From Progne subis subis (taxonomy: Eukaryota; Chordata; Aves; Passeriformes; Hirundinidae), in NCBI GenBank assembly GCA_022316685.1, contig JAKJHU010000014.1, positions 3,095,001 to 3,159,000 of the forward strand: DNA of 64,000 bases, written 5' to 3'. Of the stretch, positions 27,430-39,650 are shown piece after piece. A model generated the notes under the pieces. That model was not told the origin of the DNA and did no database searches. It worked only from the letters and a program-made list of their open reading frames with translations. A program made the position numbers and the translations under genes. Within the stretch, counting starts at the first letter, position 1; each line of letters begins with the position of its first letter.

Positions 27430-28000
27430 ATTTCACGAAGCTCCTTGTTCTCCCCACGTTTATAAAAACTCCTCTTGAAATCCGCTCTGCCTGCGCATCC
27501 TTGGCTGCCGTGGCTCCTCTGGGGCATGATGGCCATTCCCACGAGGGCAGGACGCTCCGTGTGGAGTAGGTGCCTCCTCTGTCATTTGGCAAAGCTCATC
27601 CCTCTCACCTGCTCCTCGGAAGAAAGCTGCAGGAGTCAGGCAGAAAAACAAGCCCAGGGCTGGGGCAGTCCCAGTGCTGTGCTGTGAACAGCACCTCGCT
27701 GCCGTTCAGCCTCTGCGTCCCGGATCGTCAGGGCTGTGCGGGAGCGGGCGTGCGGCTCTTTCTCCAGCGCTCGCTCATCCCCGCGTACTCTTGCCCGTGC
27801 TGCTGTGGAATCAGGGGCTTCCCAGCCTTTCCCTCAGTCACCTCCATCGGACCACTTTGTCCTTGGGTGGTATTTGCTTTTCTGAGTCAAGAACGTGCTG
27901 GAGAGACGCTCCTGTTGGTCTCCGGCTGCTCGCTGATTTCCCACGCTGCGCTCTTGCCGTTTGCTTCTGTGGCAAAAAGAAAAGCGGCTTTTGCTGGTGA
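27430..28000. promoter_or_regulatory. CpG-island-like segment, candidate promoter/first exon
   Basis: By hand I count about 23 CpG dinucleotides in 27681-28000 and roughly 30 over 27430-28000, while most of the window is strongly CpG-depleted. The densest part is 27709-27796 (about a dozen). At about 58% G+C the observed/expected ratio of the core is near 0.8, which meets classical CpG-island criteria. Donor-like sites face outward on both strands: on + TTTGCTG|GTGAGG (exon side ending 27996), and on - GAGCAG|GTGAGA (exon side ending 27609). No TATA box is evident. Frames of 147 and 108 codons on + and a 39-codon frame on - (27728-27847) lie inside but resemble nothing I know. It could be a promoter of a non-coding RNA, an alternative promoter of a distant gene, or a GC-rich accident. 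Confidence 0.45.
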
Positions 28001-29763
28001 GGTCCACAGTTAGTTGTGGTAGGATCTTTTTTCCCCCTCTTTAAAATGTAAGGTCTCACAAATTAAGAAGCTACAGCCCGTCTAGGTCTTATACCAGTCA
28101 GTCTCTGATTCATCAGAGGATCTCCTTGGTAACTAGCAGTTCCTCTCTGATGATTTGCTACTAAAAAGCTCTCCCAATTTAAAGATAAAACACAGTGAAA
28201 GCAGAAAGAGGAGCCACACTATGCAGATACCTTATACAGAAACATATGCCTTGTGTGCACGCAGCTATACTGGATATTTTCTGACGTGTGTGGGAAGCAG
28301 CCTCTCTGCGAGACAGCATGGTATTACCCTACGGATGGCAAATGTGCCCCAACTGCCTCATCTCTGCTAGAAATCCTTTTTGCTGCTCTGGGGTCAGTAA
28401 CCCCATCTGCGGGGTAAATAATTCCCCAGGAGAAGATGAGGTTAGCATTTAATGAGGGGCTCAGCAGTTCAGGTTTTAATAAGCCAAATTTCTGGCCTTG
28501 CGTGGGACTGATTGCCAAGTACAAAGATTCAGAGACACACTGACTTTCTGCAGGAGGTGTGCTTGGTGTGTTTGATGCTGCCTGATTGCCCTCTGGCTCT
28601 GGAAAGGAGCCCCTGCTGCCTGACCCCCTCCTCACACATAGCAAAGTGCTGTCTGTGCTCAAGCTGCAGGGAAGGTGCTCACTGAGGAATTTTTTTTTTC
28701 CTAAGAATCAGTATTGCTGGAAACGTTGGTCCAAGGTGAGGCTAAGAACACTCTGTGTTTGAAATAGTGAGTAATTTTGCCCCGAAAGTCAGCCTAAGTG
28801 AAGGGTGCCGGAAGCCAGGACGCTCTGTGGTGAGAGTTTCCTCAGGGATGAGGGAATGGTTTTGGACTGCAGGTGACTGTGCATGTTGTGCATGTCTGGT
28901 TCACCTACAGCCAGAAAGCTCCAGCTCTCTGTGCATGCTGTGCCTGGCCCAGCAGGACTGTCCTGCTCTGTGTGGGGATTTCTGACACCAAGCCCGCTGG
29001 CACAGTGAGGGGGACGGCAAATTCTAAATGAGTGCAGCCGAGCTGCTTCCAATTCTTTTTACCAGATAAATAAAGAATTCATTTCACTCTTAGACTTCTT
29101 TTGCAAAACCCTTCCAGCAGCCCTTGGCAGAAGTGAACAGAGGGAGGATGAAGAGCAAGGCAGGCTCACAAGGCAGACATTGGACAACCCACATCCTTCT
29201 CTATATTTCCTCACTCGCCTTATGTTCCATGGCACTAATTCCTCTGAATCATTGTAACAAACAGCAACAAAGCACCAGATCCGTGAGATGGTTTTCCATT
29301 TCTGCAAGAGGGTTTTGAGCTCACTGTGAAAGCTTGCCCAGCCCTGGGAAGCACCAGCAGCTGCAGGAGAGCTCTTCCAGGCAGCTCTGGCAGTATGGAG
29401 ATCATACTCCACGGATGTCAGCAATTTGGGACAAAATCTGTGTTCCCATAAGGTGCTGTGGCATCTCTAATATCAGAGCAGGAGAGTTCCAGCATCACAT
29501 CTCTGCCTGGGGAGGTCTGATCCAGCCTTAGATTCAGACCTGTGTTACCCATACCAGCAAAGCCAAAAGTGCTTTATCAAGGAATATAGGTGACAATAAA
29601 CTGGTTCTGCTAAATGAGGGCTGATATATTCAAGCCCATTTTTGATGCAATTGAACATGTCAGGAACACGACCTCATTCTGATTAAGGGATGAATTTTTA
29701 GATAATCAAAGCTCTGGTAAGCAAGGCCTGACTTCCACCTCAGTCAGGAAGAAAAGGGGAGAT
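28001..29763. other. Unique non-coding DNA downstream of the CpG cluster
   Basis: No gene is recognised. The one item of note is a 30-nt stretch at 28706-28735 on +. A T10-CCTAAG acceptor-like sequence precedes it and AAG|GTGAGG follows it. It could be a microexon of a transcript starting in the CpG-rich segment about 700 bp upstream, but it is short enough to be chance. Confidence 0.5.
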
Positions 29764-29807
29764 TGATGCTCATCCTTCCCCTTCCTGATGCTCATCCTTC
29801 CCCTTCC
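29764..29807. repeat. 22-bp perfect tandem duplication
   Basis: Two identical adjacent copies of a 22-bp unit beginning TGATGCTCATCC and ending CCCCTTCC (29764-29785 and 29786-29807). The perfect identity suggests a recent slippage duplication, or an assembly choice within a polymorphic site. No function is inferred. Confidence 0.9.
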
Positions 29808-32800
29808 TGCCCTCCTGCTGCCGCTGTGGGTGCTGAGGCTTGGCATGGGCAGGTGAGACCCTGCTGTGTTAGGTCAGGGGCTGCTGTTTCAGGCTTGAAG
29901 GGAAATCACAAGGGGAAGTCTCTCCTCCACCTCTCTCCTGCCTTGAAGTTTCCTTCCTGAAGTGTGAAAGCTTTTGCTGCTGTCAGATCTGTGAGCCTGT
30001 GCCTCTTGGTGGAAGAGAAGCAGATGGAGCCCCTGATGGGAGGGATGTCTGCAGGCATGTCCTGGCTGGCTTCTTCTCCAGAATCCCTTCATGGAGGGAA
30101 GGATGGAGAGAGGTCAGCTCCAGCAGCCCTGTCACCCAGTGCCATTCTGTCACCAGAAGCCCCCAGGCTGGGAAAAGCAAGATCACTTGTTTTGCTCAGG
30201 GGCAGCAGGAGCTCATCTCCCCTGGGGTACATCAAAGCAGAGCCTGGGTGCCATGCCCCTCCACTCAACCCTTCTGGAGCAGGAGATGCTCCCTTGAAGC
30301 CTGTCCTGACCTATGGGGGCAGTGAGCAGATGGACTGAAGATGGACTCTTCACCTTTGCTGAAACTCTGGAGCAGCCAGATCTCAGTGTTTCTGTTACGT
30401 TTTGATCGCAGTGTTGTGACTTGGACCATGTCACGGGGCGAAGTGGAAAAGCATCAAAACCTGCTTGTTCCTCACCCCTCACCTGGTGCCTGCATCCTTC
30501 CATTGGTTCCCCTGCAGATGCCTGCAGACAGCATCTTCTCACCCAGGGTATTGCCCACCCTGCGTGGGTTTGGTTAAAAATCCGCATTTATAAACATAAA
30601 CACAGATCCTATGTACAGAGTTTTGCTCTTCCTATCTCCTTTGCAATGTGTCTCTATTTTGGGAAGTGGAACAAAGGTGTCTGCAGCTATTTATAGCAGG
30701 GGAAGGTGCACAATGCCTTCAGCCTGAGTGGGCACAGGGCTGCCTGGCTGAGGGTGAGGTGGGGTCCCTGCCATCAGAGATGATGGTGGTTTTTTTCTGT
30801 TTTTCTCTGTTTCTTCCCTTTTATTTCAATTGTTGGTCTAATGCTGAATAAGAGATGAACCTAAAGGACTGATAATAGCAGTTAAAAAAAAAAAAAAAAA
30901 AAAGAAAATGTGCAAAGCCTTGGCAAGTGTTTTTTATGAATTGAATCTCTTGAGATGAAAGCTTCATTACTGTGAAACAATGAACCTGCTACACTTTTAG
31001 TAGTACAAATGGGTTTCATTTGTATTAGGAAGATACAAGCTTATTATTTTTAGTTTCTGCCTGTAGTACCAGGAATGTTTAATATGATAATCAATGTAAT
31101 TGAGGAACTGAAAGTACAGAAAATCACAGCACTCTCAGAAGCAATAATGACTGCAACAGCAGCATGGCCAGAAGGTCTGGGACACAGGTACAGGAGTGGT
31201 TAAAACAGACTCTTGTCCCAAGTGTGGATGGTGCCTTGTCATGCTGGGATCTCTGGGAGGACAGAGCAGCCCTCGCACCCTCCCCAGTCCTGGTGGGATG
31301 TACCCAGTCCTGAGCACCCAGCAGGAAGCTCAGAGCCGTGGGCTGCTCTTGGGAAGGTTCTACTGGAAGGATACAGGGAGAAGGAGTTTTTGCTTTTGTC
31401 CCCCAAATCCAAGGATGTGGGAGAGGAGGATTCCTCTCCTGGGATCTGATGTCTCAGGACATTTGGGAGCAAGCCTGACTGCAGAATTTGGCACCTATGT
31501 TTGAGCAGGTCTTTACTGAGTATTTGTAAAGCTGGATAGGGTCACAATTTAGCCAGTTTGGCTCGGTCTTCTTTCTTTTTTTTTCTCTCCAGAAACAACA
31601 AAAGACACACATTTAACACGAAAAACCTACTGTCAAATTCCCAGCTCCTCTTCCTAAGTACAGGGTTGCTAAATATTTTCAATTGATTGTTTCAGAGCCC
31701 TTAACACAAAGAAGACACAGCATTTCCTCTCCAGGCCATTGCTTGTAAACTGTGATGTTATTTTGTGAAACTTTCATTCCAGAAATGCAGCAGCAGGCAC
31801 TCATCACACAACTTCAGCCCGAATTTTATGAAAGGCATAAGCAGCGAACTCATGGGAGGATCTACCAGCAATAGGTGGGTCACTTATGGCCCAGCATCAT
31901 GGAGATCCCACTCCAGTTTTGAGGAGCTGCTGGTTGCCATCAGATCCAGCCTTTACTGCACCTTCAGGAAATTTCCCTCCTCGTTTCATTCCCTTCCGGA
32001 TGCAGCTGGGATTTTTCTGTGATTTACTGTGTCTGCTAGTGCATAGAAGAGATGGAGGGGAGGAGGCAGCTCCTTGTGTCTGCCCTGGCACCTGCCCCTG
32101 GGGCAAGGAGATTGTGTGGGGCAGCTGAGCCCCACTGTGGGCTGCTGGATGTCAGCCTGGGTGGTGATGGGTGAGGAGGAATGCATTGAACCCTGGGCAG
32201 ATTAAATATATTTTAGATGCAGCCTCTGAAGCTGCTAGATTCAGAGCAAGTCTGAAAGAAGCAGCAGCTTACAAAGGTGCAGCCAGGTTTGTTTTCAGCC
32301 TTCTCCATTTTTAATTTGCTTCATTTTGAGGAGGGAAATTTTCTGTTAGAGAAGTTGCCTTCTTCTAGTGGTGTCTAATAAATCATGGCTGTAGACACCT
32401 AAAAGTGTTTGGTGCCCTCTGGAAATGCTGCTGGAGCTCTTTTCCCATGCCAGGACAGGCTCCCAGCTGGCAGCATTGGAGCTGGTGCCCAGCCTTGCCC
32501 CACAGCGCAGGGCTTCCTGCCTCTGCCAGTCTTGAACAGATAACCACAGAGAAATGAGGTTTGTCCATTAAACAAACTCACTTTGGCACTTGCCATGAGT
32601 TAGATTTAAGCCCATTGCAATCAGAGTGTATTTTGAGGGAAATGACTGATGGCAGAGCTCAAAGTGCAGCTGTGGTGCTGCATGGGCTCGGGTGTTCATG
32701 CTCATAATGCAATTGCTTACATTACAAAGCAATTATCAGAGTTTAAAATTCCAATAGCATTCAGAAAGGCATATATGCCTGGGGGTTTTTCATTTGCAGG

Positions 32801-33309
32801 GATGTTCCTTTTATTGTACCTACTTGCCTAGTAACTTCACCGTTTTAAACACATCAAAGTGTTTTAGAAATCTATTTGTGATCTTTGTTGAAAAACAAGG
32901 GCAATCCTGCCAGGTCCACACTGAACACTTGCTCCATTGCAAGTGTGTCCTAAGGCCCAGTTTAGGTTTTGTGAGGTTTAGTGAGGTAGAACCCCCTGTA
33001 CAGCATTCCCTGCTCCCTTTGGTAAGTTTTGGCAGCACATCCTTCAGCTGGGGCAGCACGCTTCAGTGCTCTCTCTATCACTGCAATGCCATCAGCTTTT
33101 CCCTATCTGTCCAGCTCCTCCAGGAGCAGCAGTCACTCTTGCAGTAAATTTTCTCCAGGAATAGCACATTTTTCTTGTGGCCTGCTCCTGCCGCTCTGCA
33201 GACAGGCTGAGGGGGTGGGAAGGGCAAACCTACTCCATCAGCTGCTGAACATGAAGTTTCTGCCTGATAATTCCAGGTGGTGCCATCTCTGTGCAGCTAC
33301 AGTCCAGCC
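29808..33309. other. Unique non-coding DNA, no gene recognised
   Basis: GC-richer sequence (29960-30330) gives overlapping frames of 108-124 codons on both strands, as expected from stop-poor composition. An A20 homopolymer is at 30884-30903. A textbook acceptor-like tract (CTTTCTTTTTTTTTCTCTCC then AG) ends at 31592. The following frame stops after about 20 codons and no strong donor follows. No gene call. Confidence 0.5.
30884..30903. repeat. A20 homopolymer
   Basis: Twenty consecutive A, flanked by GCAGTT upstream and GAAAATG downstream. It could be the poly(A) remnant of a retrocopy, but the 300 bases upstream show nothing recognisable and I see no target-site duplication. Simple mononucleotide repeat otherwise. 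Confidence 0.9.
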
Positions 33310-33383
33310 CAGGAGGGCCAGGATTGAACTGGGACCTACTGGAGGAGATAATCCAGACAACCCTTATCACTTAGCAAGGGACT
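33310..33383 (-). other. tRNA-like pseudogene or SINE head
   Basis: Read on the - strand, this 74-nt stretch has parts of a tRNA in the right order. A D-arm-like TTGCTAAGTGATAAGG (33376 downward) compares with TGGCCGAGTGGTTAAGG of tRNA-Leu/Ser. A perfect 5-bp anticodon-stem-like pair, CTGGA/TCCAG, encloses an 8-nt loop (33356-33339). A T-arm CCCAG-TTCAATC-CTGGC (33333-33317) has a canonical 7-nt TTCRANYC loop and 4 of 5 pairs. The would-be acceptor ends (AGTCCCT and CCTCCTG) do not pair and the anticodon loop is one base too long, so this is not a functional tRNA. It is either a tRNA pseudogene or the head of an old tRNA-derived SINE. Confidence 0.4.
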
Positions 33384-34635
33384 CTCTACAGAGAGGGAGA
33401 TGTTCAAACCTGACAATTCTACACCTTCCAGTGGTGCTGCAGTTCCCTCAAACAACACCAACAGACTAAAATTGTTTATCATCGTTTGTCATGTGCAAAA
33501 TGCTTGTGAAATTGCGTGAGTAATTTCCATAGTAACCATAATCATCACCTTCCCATGTAGGGGCTGCAGCGTCAGGATGTTTATGCTTGAGACTACCACA
33601 TGTGCCTGTGTCCCTGTGTAAAGCACATCCCCTTCTGGCAGCCAGCCTTTTGTTTTCGGGCTTCCACTGCTTGGCTTATAAGCATTTGTAATGCCTTGAT
33701 TGTTCATCAATACCCTTGCACTAGACATGTGCTTCTGTAATGTCTTTAAGGTTATGTGGAATTCTATTTGCAATCCCTTTCACAGAAAATTTACCACAAA
33801 CCACTTTCTGCTAAATCTGACGGTCAGCAAGCAAATGCCAGGAACCAAAATGACTATTATTATTATAACTGCTATTTGCACCATTCCAGAATCCATTAAT
33901 TTGCTTGTTGCAATGTTAGGTAGTGAACACTTCTGCAGCAGGGTCACACCTCCATTTTACATCAAATAACTATCTTTACTCATGGTTGGTATGTGAAGCA
34001 TATTTCTCGCTTAGGGCATAATGTTTTATTAACATTATTTTCCTTTGTTCTTTCTTCCAGATTGTCCATTATGACTCTAAAGATTGCCTGCATGACATCT
34101 CTTTTTAAATTCAATGCATAATTACATAAAACAGAAATTCATTTGATGCTACATTAATAAATCTCTCATAATTTTCTTTGAACAGGGGGACACGCTGCTA
34201 TTATTTACCAGAAAACATGGATTTAGTTAAGCTTCATGGAATTTTGCAGTCACTGACACACGTATTGGATATGGGCAGAGAAATGATGGAAATAACGTGA
34301 AGGAAAACTGTTCTGTTCAAGCCAAAAAGACTGATGGAAATAGTAAAAATAGTAGAGAGATGAAAGCAAGAAGTACTGAAAGAAGTATCTGGCATGGGAA
34401 CTTGCAGGGAAGGTTCACTGCAGCTGCAGCTGTGCCTGGCTGAATGTCAGCCTGGGTTAATTTGCAAGGTGACAGATGTCTTGTGAACAGGCAAATGCAG
34501 AAGAACAGAGCTGGTGTCCCTGGGCCAGGTCTGCTCGTGGAGCTGAGCTACTCTCAGGTGTCCTTGGAGCATCAGTGACTTACTGCAGCCGTGGCTTTGG
34601 TCTTTAAGAATGATTGTGCAATCTTACACCTTTGC

Positions 34636-34649
34636 AAAAAAAAAAAAAA
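34636..34649. repeat. A14 homopolymer
   Basis: Fourteen consecutive A following CTTTGC. Simple mononucleotide repeat; no retrocopy body is recognised upstream. Confidence 0.9.
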
Positions 34650-37600
34650 GTCACCTCCCCTCCTGGCAGAACAAAGAAAGTTTTGACTGATTGACCCTAT
34701 CCTGCTTGATCTGCTTCACCCTCTTCAGCTGCTCTTGGCTCATCCCTTTGAGCCCAATTTTCCCCTGAATGGCTGTGACCACCCATTGCTGGGCTTGATG
34801 CTGTCAGCCTCCCTATCTGGGTGTTTCTGATTACCCTAGCTCCTCCTCCAGCAGGGCTGCTCCTAAATACCTCCCAGGTGACCTTGAGTTGTAATTTCTC
34901 TGTCCCCTTGCTGTGGATGAAGGAGCCTTGAGGGTGTTCACAGCCATTACAGAATCCACTGTGCAAGGATACAGTAGAAAAAGGTCCTCACACCCTAAAC
35001 TTTGAATTTGCAGGAGGTTAGAGCTGCTCTTCCTCTTTGGTGGATAGAAAACCTGCTGGTTGGCAGATATTAAGTGTTTGGCTCAAGGTCACCGTGAGTA
35101 TCTTTGAAGTCGCTTGATAAACGCTTTGTTCTCAGCAAAGGATGTGCCTTGGGCTGTGATCTTATCCTGTAACAAAAGCTGAGATATGTTCCTCCTCGTT
35201 TATTCTAGTCTGGTTGTGTAAGTTGCTCGCAGTTAATAATAAGTGGAAGACCATTAATTGTGCCTTCTGATATATGTTTTTAATTTCTTTATTCATAATG
35301 AGCTTGCTGCTGCAGCAGCAGGAGTGAAATATGTGATACCACTGGAATTTCTTTGCAATTCAGCATTAATTAATGTCCACTTCTCGCACGACGTTAATAA
35401 TAACGTGCCTAATGTTTCAGAGGTTGTTGTAGAAAATTCTTCTCTAGCTGGCAAGAGCTGAGATTTGCATTTTAGCCTTTTGTTTAAAAATGCCTCTGAA
35501 GGGCTTTGAAATATTAGAGTGAAGTTGGATGTAGCACCCACGCCCATCCCAGCCCCATGTAATTGGAATTCGGGCTATCTGCTCCCCTTGTCTCTTCACA
35601 TTTACTAGCTGGTGCAGGGAAGGACACCTCATTTCCACAGAGGCCATGATGAACTTTTTGTTAGGAGAGGAGGTCTGCCAGCCCTTATTGCTGCTGTTCC
35701 AGCAGGGTTTTGGTTAAATGCACTGTGGCACTTGCTACCTCTGACATCATTTGTGTCCTGTGCGTGGGATGGGCTCCTGGCTCTGTGCAGTGATTTTCCT
35801 CACCTGTCTGTTGCAGTAACAACATGCTGCAGGTTTTGAGGGTCCTTGTCCCTCTGGAGGATTAGACATGCCATTTAGCAAGACTGGCCATCCAGGGATA
35901 AGAATACACCACTAAATTAAGTTGCTGTTTGCCTGTACTGTGAGATTTGTGTTAATACCATCACAAGGTTAAACCCCTTTCTTCACAGGTTAAAGAGGAT
36001 GGATTTCCTGGCTTGAAGTGTTGATTTTTCAGCATTCCTTGCTGCTGTTTCATGCATGTTCATCTCCTCAGCCCTGTCCAGGGGAAAGGAGGGGCTGGGT
36101 GTTGACCTGTGGTTTTTGGTAGAGACAGGGGAACAGTCAGACTGATGGTTAATGGCCCACAAACATAGTGTATCCCTCTGCATTTATTGATATCTGTAGT
36201 TCAGCACCAGCACTAGGTTGATTTTAGGCCCTCAGCACCACAGTGAATGTCTCTGCTGTGAGGATTAAAGGAGTAACTCGCTGTCAGAAGCCAGAGGCTG
36301 TTGCATTTCCTATTCCTGACCCTTTAAAGCGTGATGTGACCTTTTGAGAATACAGAGAGCTGAGAAATTCATGAATGCACACAGATTTAAACAAGAGATG
36401 CTGCTTCCTTTTCTGAGAGCCCTGTCAGGCTGTGTGGGAGTGGGAGTGATGTTGCATGGAAAACTTGGGAGTTTCTGTGTCCTTGCCACTGAAAGGTGAC
36501 AATTACTGCAGCTCACTGAGCCTTGGCAGGGAAATGGCACTCATCACAGCCAAGCCTGCCACCTCCTGACCCAACAGCTTTGGTGGGAAAGCTCAGAGGA
36601 AAGGGATGCTGGATCCTGCTCCATCCTGCTTCACTGAGTTGCCATTAGGAAAGTTCCTTGCTTTTGGTTTTGTGTCTAATTTAGAATATGTGTAGATTTT
36701 TCATCAAGAAAAATGAAAAGCGAAGGACACTAATTACTGTACCCTGAGGGTAAATGGCCTCAGTGTCCCCACATTGCATCTGACTTTAGAATTAAGGGAG
36801 GGGGCTAAATGAAAGTTCAGGTGGTAGCACAGGCTCTTCAGTAATTCACCATTCCACTTACAAATATGCTTTGCAGAAAAAATAACTAATTTAAACCTTT
36901 CTCTTTGTTACACCCACTGACAAATATAGCTCTCAATTAGTAAAATGCTGTCTTTCCAAAGCTCCCATTCACATCTGTCTGTGCTGAATTCATCCGCAGA
37001 AGTTTTTATGAAGAAATGAATTGATAAAAATCCTAACGAATGTGGTTATCAGAGAGGCTGTTCTAATACAGATAATATACATCAGCAGAGCTGGCAGATT
37101 TTCATTGGGGCAGTTCTTCATTGAGTCCTAGGAGTAGATGCTGGGTGATATATCTTGTTAGTGCTGTCGCTCTTGGTCCTAATGGTGTGAATAGCCATTG
37201 AGCTTGCAAAACAGCAGAGCCATTCAGTGGCTTTTGGATTTTGGCATTATGCTCAAGTGTTGTCCAGCCTTTCCAGTCTTTTGCCAGCCTCTCTGACTAA
37301 TTCCCCAGCTCTTTTATTGTGTTTTATGTGGTTTTTTATGTGTTCCTCATGCAGTGTATCTTTTAACCTCTGATGTTCAGATTTTTTGTGATGGGTGCTG
37401 CCTGCTCCCACTGCAGATACCTGGCTCCATGACCAGAGATCCAGGTAACACTTCGTTCTTAGAACGCCTGTGTAGTTTGTTTTATATTTTTCCCTTTCAA
37501 AACCTTTTAAACTGGATCCCTCTCTGGCTTTCAGTTACAGCTCTGGACTGAAATGGAGACCAAGAGATAAACCAAATTTTGTGGGGGTTTTGTGCAGGGT

Positions 37601-38066
37601 ACAACTGGTTCATTCATTACAGAGGATGTGCTTGTTGAGCCACCCCCTACCAGCTGAGTATTTCTTGAGCATCAGGGTCTGTCTCATGGAGACACCCACA
37701 GCCTGGGGCTGAGAGTCCACAGCTTCAATGTTTGCTTGCTATCATGATGACAATGACCTTGTTTCCCGGGCTGGGTTGAAGCTGTTGCTGTGTAATGCAG
37801 GGTGCTCACTCTGCAAACAGGGCCAAAGCAGGAATATGGAAACAGCCTGTACCTAGGACAGGTACTAGGACTTCCTTGCCACGTGCTGTGCAGGACAACA
37901 GGATCTTAGTCCCACTGTGCCAGCTGCACTCTGGCAAGTAGTGAAAGGGTTTTTACATTTCTTCTTTTAAAGTATCTATTGCTGATCTTGTATGTCAATA
38001 AACTCAGGCGTTTGCAGCAGAGACAGTATGAGTTGTTTCGCATCAGTGGAGATCTCATCAAAAACC

Positions 38067-38079
38067 AAAAAAAAAAAAA
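38067..38079. repeat. A13 homopolymer
   Basis: Thirteen consecutive A preceded by ATCAAAAACC and followed by TAGAATAAATG. Simple mononucleotide repeat. Confidence 0.9.
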
Positions 38080-39650
38080 TAGAATAAATGCTAGAGAGTT
38101 TAGTGAGACCTGCACCAGCTTTGTCTAATGCTAACCTTGCAAAAAGTCCTTAGGATGATATGAGCTGGCTGTTATTGCTAGCAGAGAAAATAAAGTTGCA
38201 GCAGTTTATACCAGCTGAGCACCTGGTCATTATATCTCTTGTAAAAGCCACGGTGGAAGCACAGGTTAAAATGGCTATTCATCTTCAATCCCTTAGCAGT
38301 GTGAGAGTCTGTAGTAATCTCCAAGATTAGGGTAATAGAGAGCTCAAATTTTATATACAGCCAGCTAAACTGTGTTTACAAATCTTTCAGTTCAAGGAGG
38401 GAAGTGCTTGCGTGCAGTGTGGAGTGGATCTCCCCTCCTCCCTGCCTCTGCTGGGCTTTCAAACCTGTGTATGTGGTGCCCTGAAATCTGACTTGGCAGT
38501 GCTTGGGCGCTGTGAGCTGAAGACTGGCACTGCTGGCCCCAGCACCTGGTATTTCCAGGGGGGAAAGGGTAGCTGTGGAGGGGGTACAGATATTTATGGA
38601 ATTACCTGTTCTTTGGGAACAGACGTGGAGCCAGGCTGCATTTGAGAGACGATGTAAAACCAAGTTAGAGGAATATACTGTCTTGCAGGACTGGAGTCGG
38701 TGGCTTTGCTGTTGCTCATGTTTCCAGGTGACTTTAATTACACTGCTATGCAGGAGAGGGTGTAAAACATGGTGGCACAAATAAGCAAAACCATCCAGCT
38801 AGCAGGAGGCACAGTTGCAGGTTCTTAGTTTCTAATCCAGCATATGCTCAGTCACTGTTTCTAGGTTTCCTGTGCATTAATACATGTCATAAAAAAGTAA
38901 TTAATGAGAAGGTTTTCAAATGCCAAAGCAGAAAGTTACTAAGAACAGAAACCAGCTCATTTTTGGTTGTCTTGGGCCAAGCCTAGGATTGCTCACCAGA
39001 CTTCAGTGGACTGATAGTGGGTTTGCTCTGGGAGAGAAACAGTTTGTCTGCCCATCAAGAGAAAACATAATTCAGACTGCAAAGCAGAACAGAGTGGATT
39101 TTGTAGCTTGTTTGCTGAAACCTTCTCTGAAAACCTGCTCTGGTCTTGTGTAAGAGATAGCAAAAGAATGGATTTGGTAAAGGTTGGGGTGCTTCAGTGA
39201 TGAATGGAAAATTTTCTTCCCTCTCAGCTTGACGTAGAAATTCTAGGTATCTGTTCATAGGTTTCTCAGAAAACTATTTTCATCCTTCCAGCAATATTTG
39301 GTACCCTGTGTATCCTGCAGACTGCAGAAATTGTTTACCCTGACTTGTTTGCCCTTCTCCCAACAATGCACATGCACAAAGGAGACTTTTGAAGTGTTTG
39401 CGCCTTTTGATTGACAATAAAAATCTTTTGCTATGAATTCTGGCAAAAGGTCCACGGTCCTCAGAATGCTTTACAGTTAATTCTCATTTCATTTGCATGA
39501 CTAAACAGTGGTTCTGCATCACTTCATTACAAAAGATTTGCAGAGCTTCAAAAATGTTTCATTGCTGGAGAAAAATCCAGCAGTAAATCCAGATTCTATG
39601 TATGGTTAAATTGCTTTAAGCTAAAAACTGCAATAGAAACAATTCTTTTT

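Larger units (their letters stand above)
33384..39650. other. Unique, partly AT-rich non-coding DNA
   Basis: No gene is recognised. A strong acceptor-like site ends at 34060 (branch-like TTATTAAC, then 20 nt of pyrimidines, CAG). An AATAAA lies 96 nt later at 34156. Homopolymers are A14 (34636-34649) and A13 (38067-38079). The block 36840-37100 is AT-rich, CpG-poor and of the texture typical of conserved non-coding elements, but I cannot test conservation here. Confidence 0.5.

Noticed and set aside
31561..31660. Strong acceptor-like tract ending at 31592
   Set aside because: No strong donor follows, the best frame stops after about 20 codons, and no polyadenylation signal lies close by.
33029..33469. 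146-codon Ser/Pro-rich frame on +
   Set aside because: The opposite strand carries the tRNA-like fold, which explains part of the sequence. No coding signature is seen.
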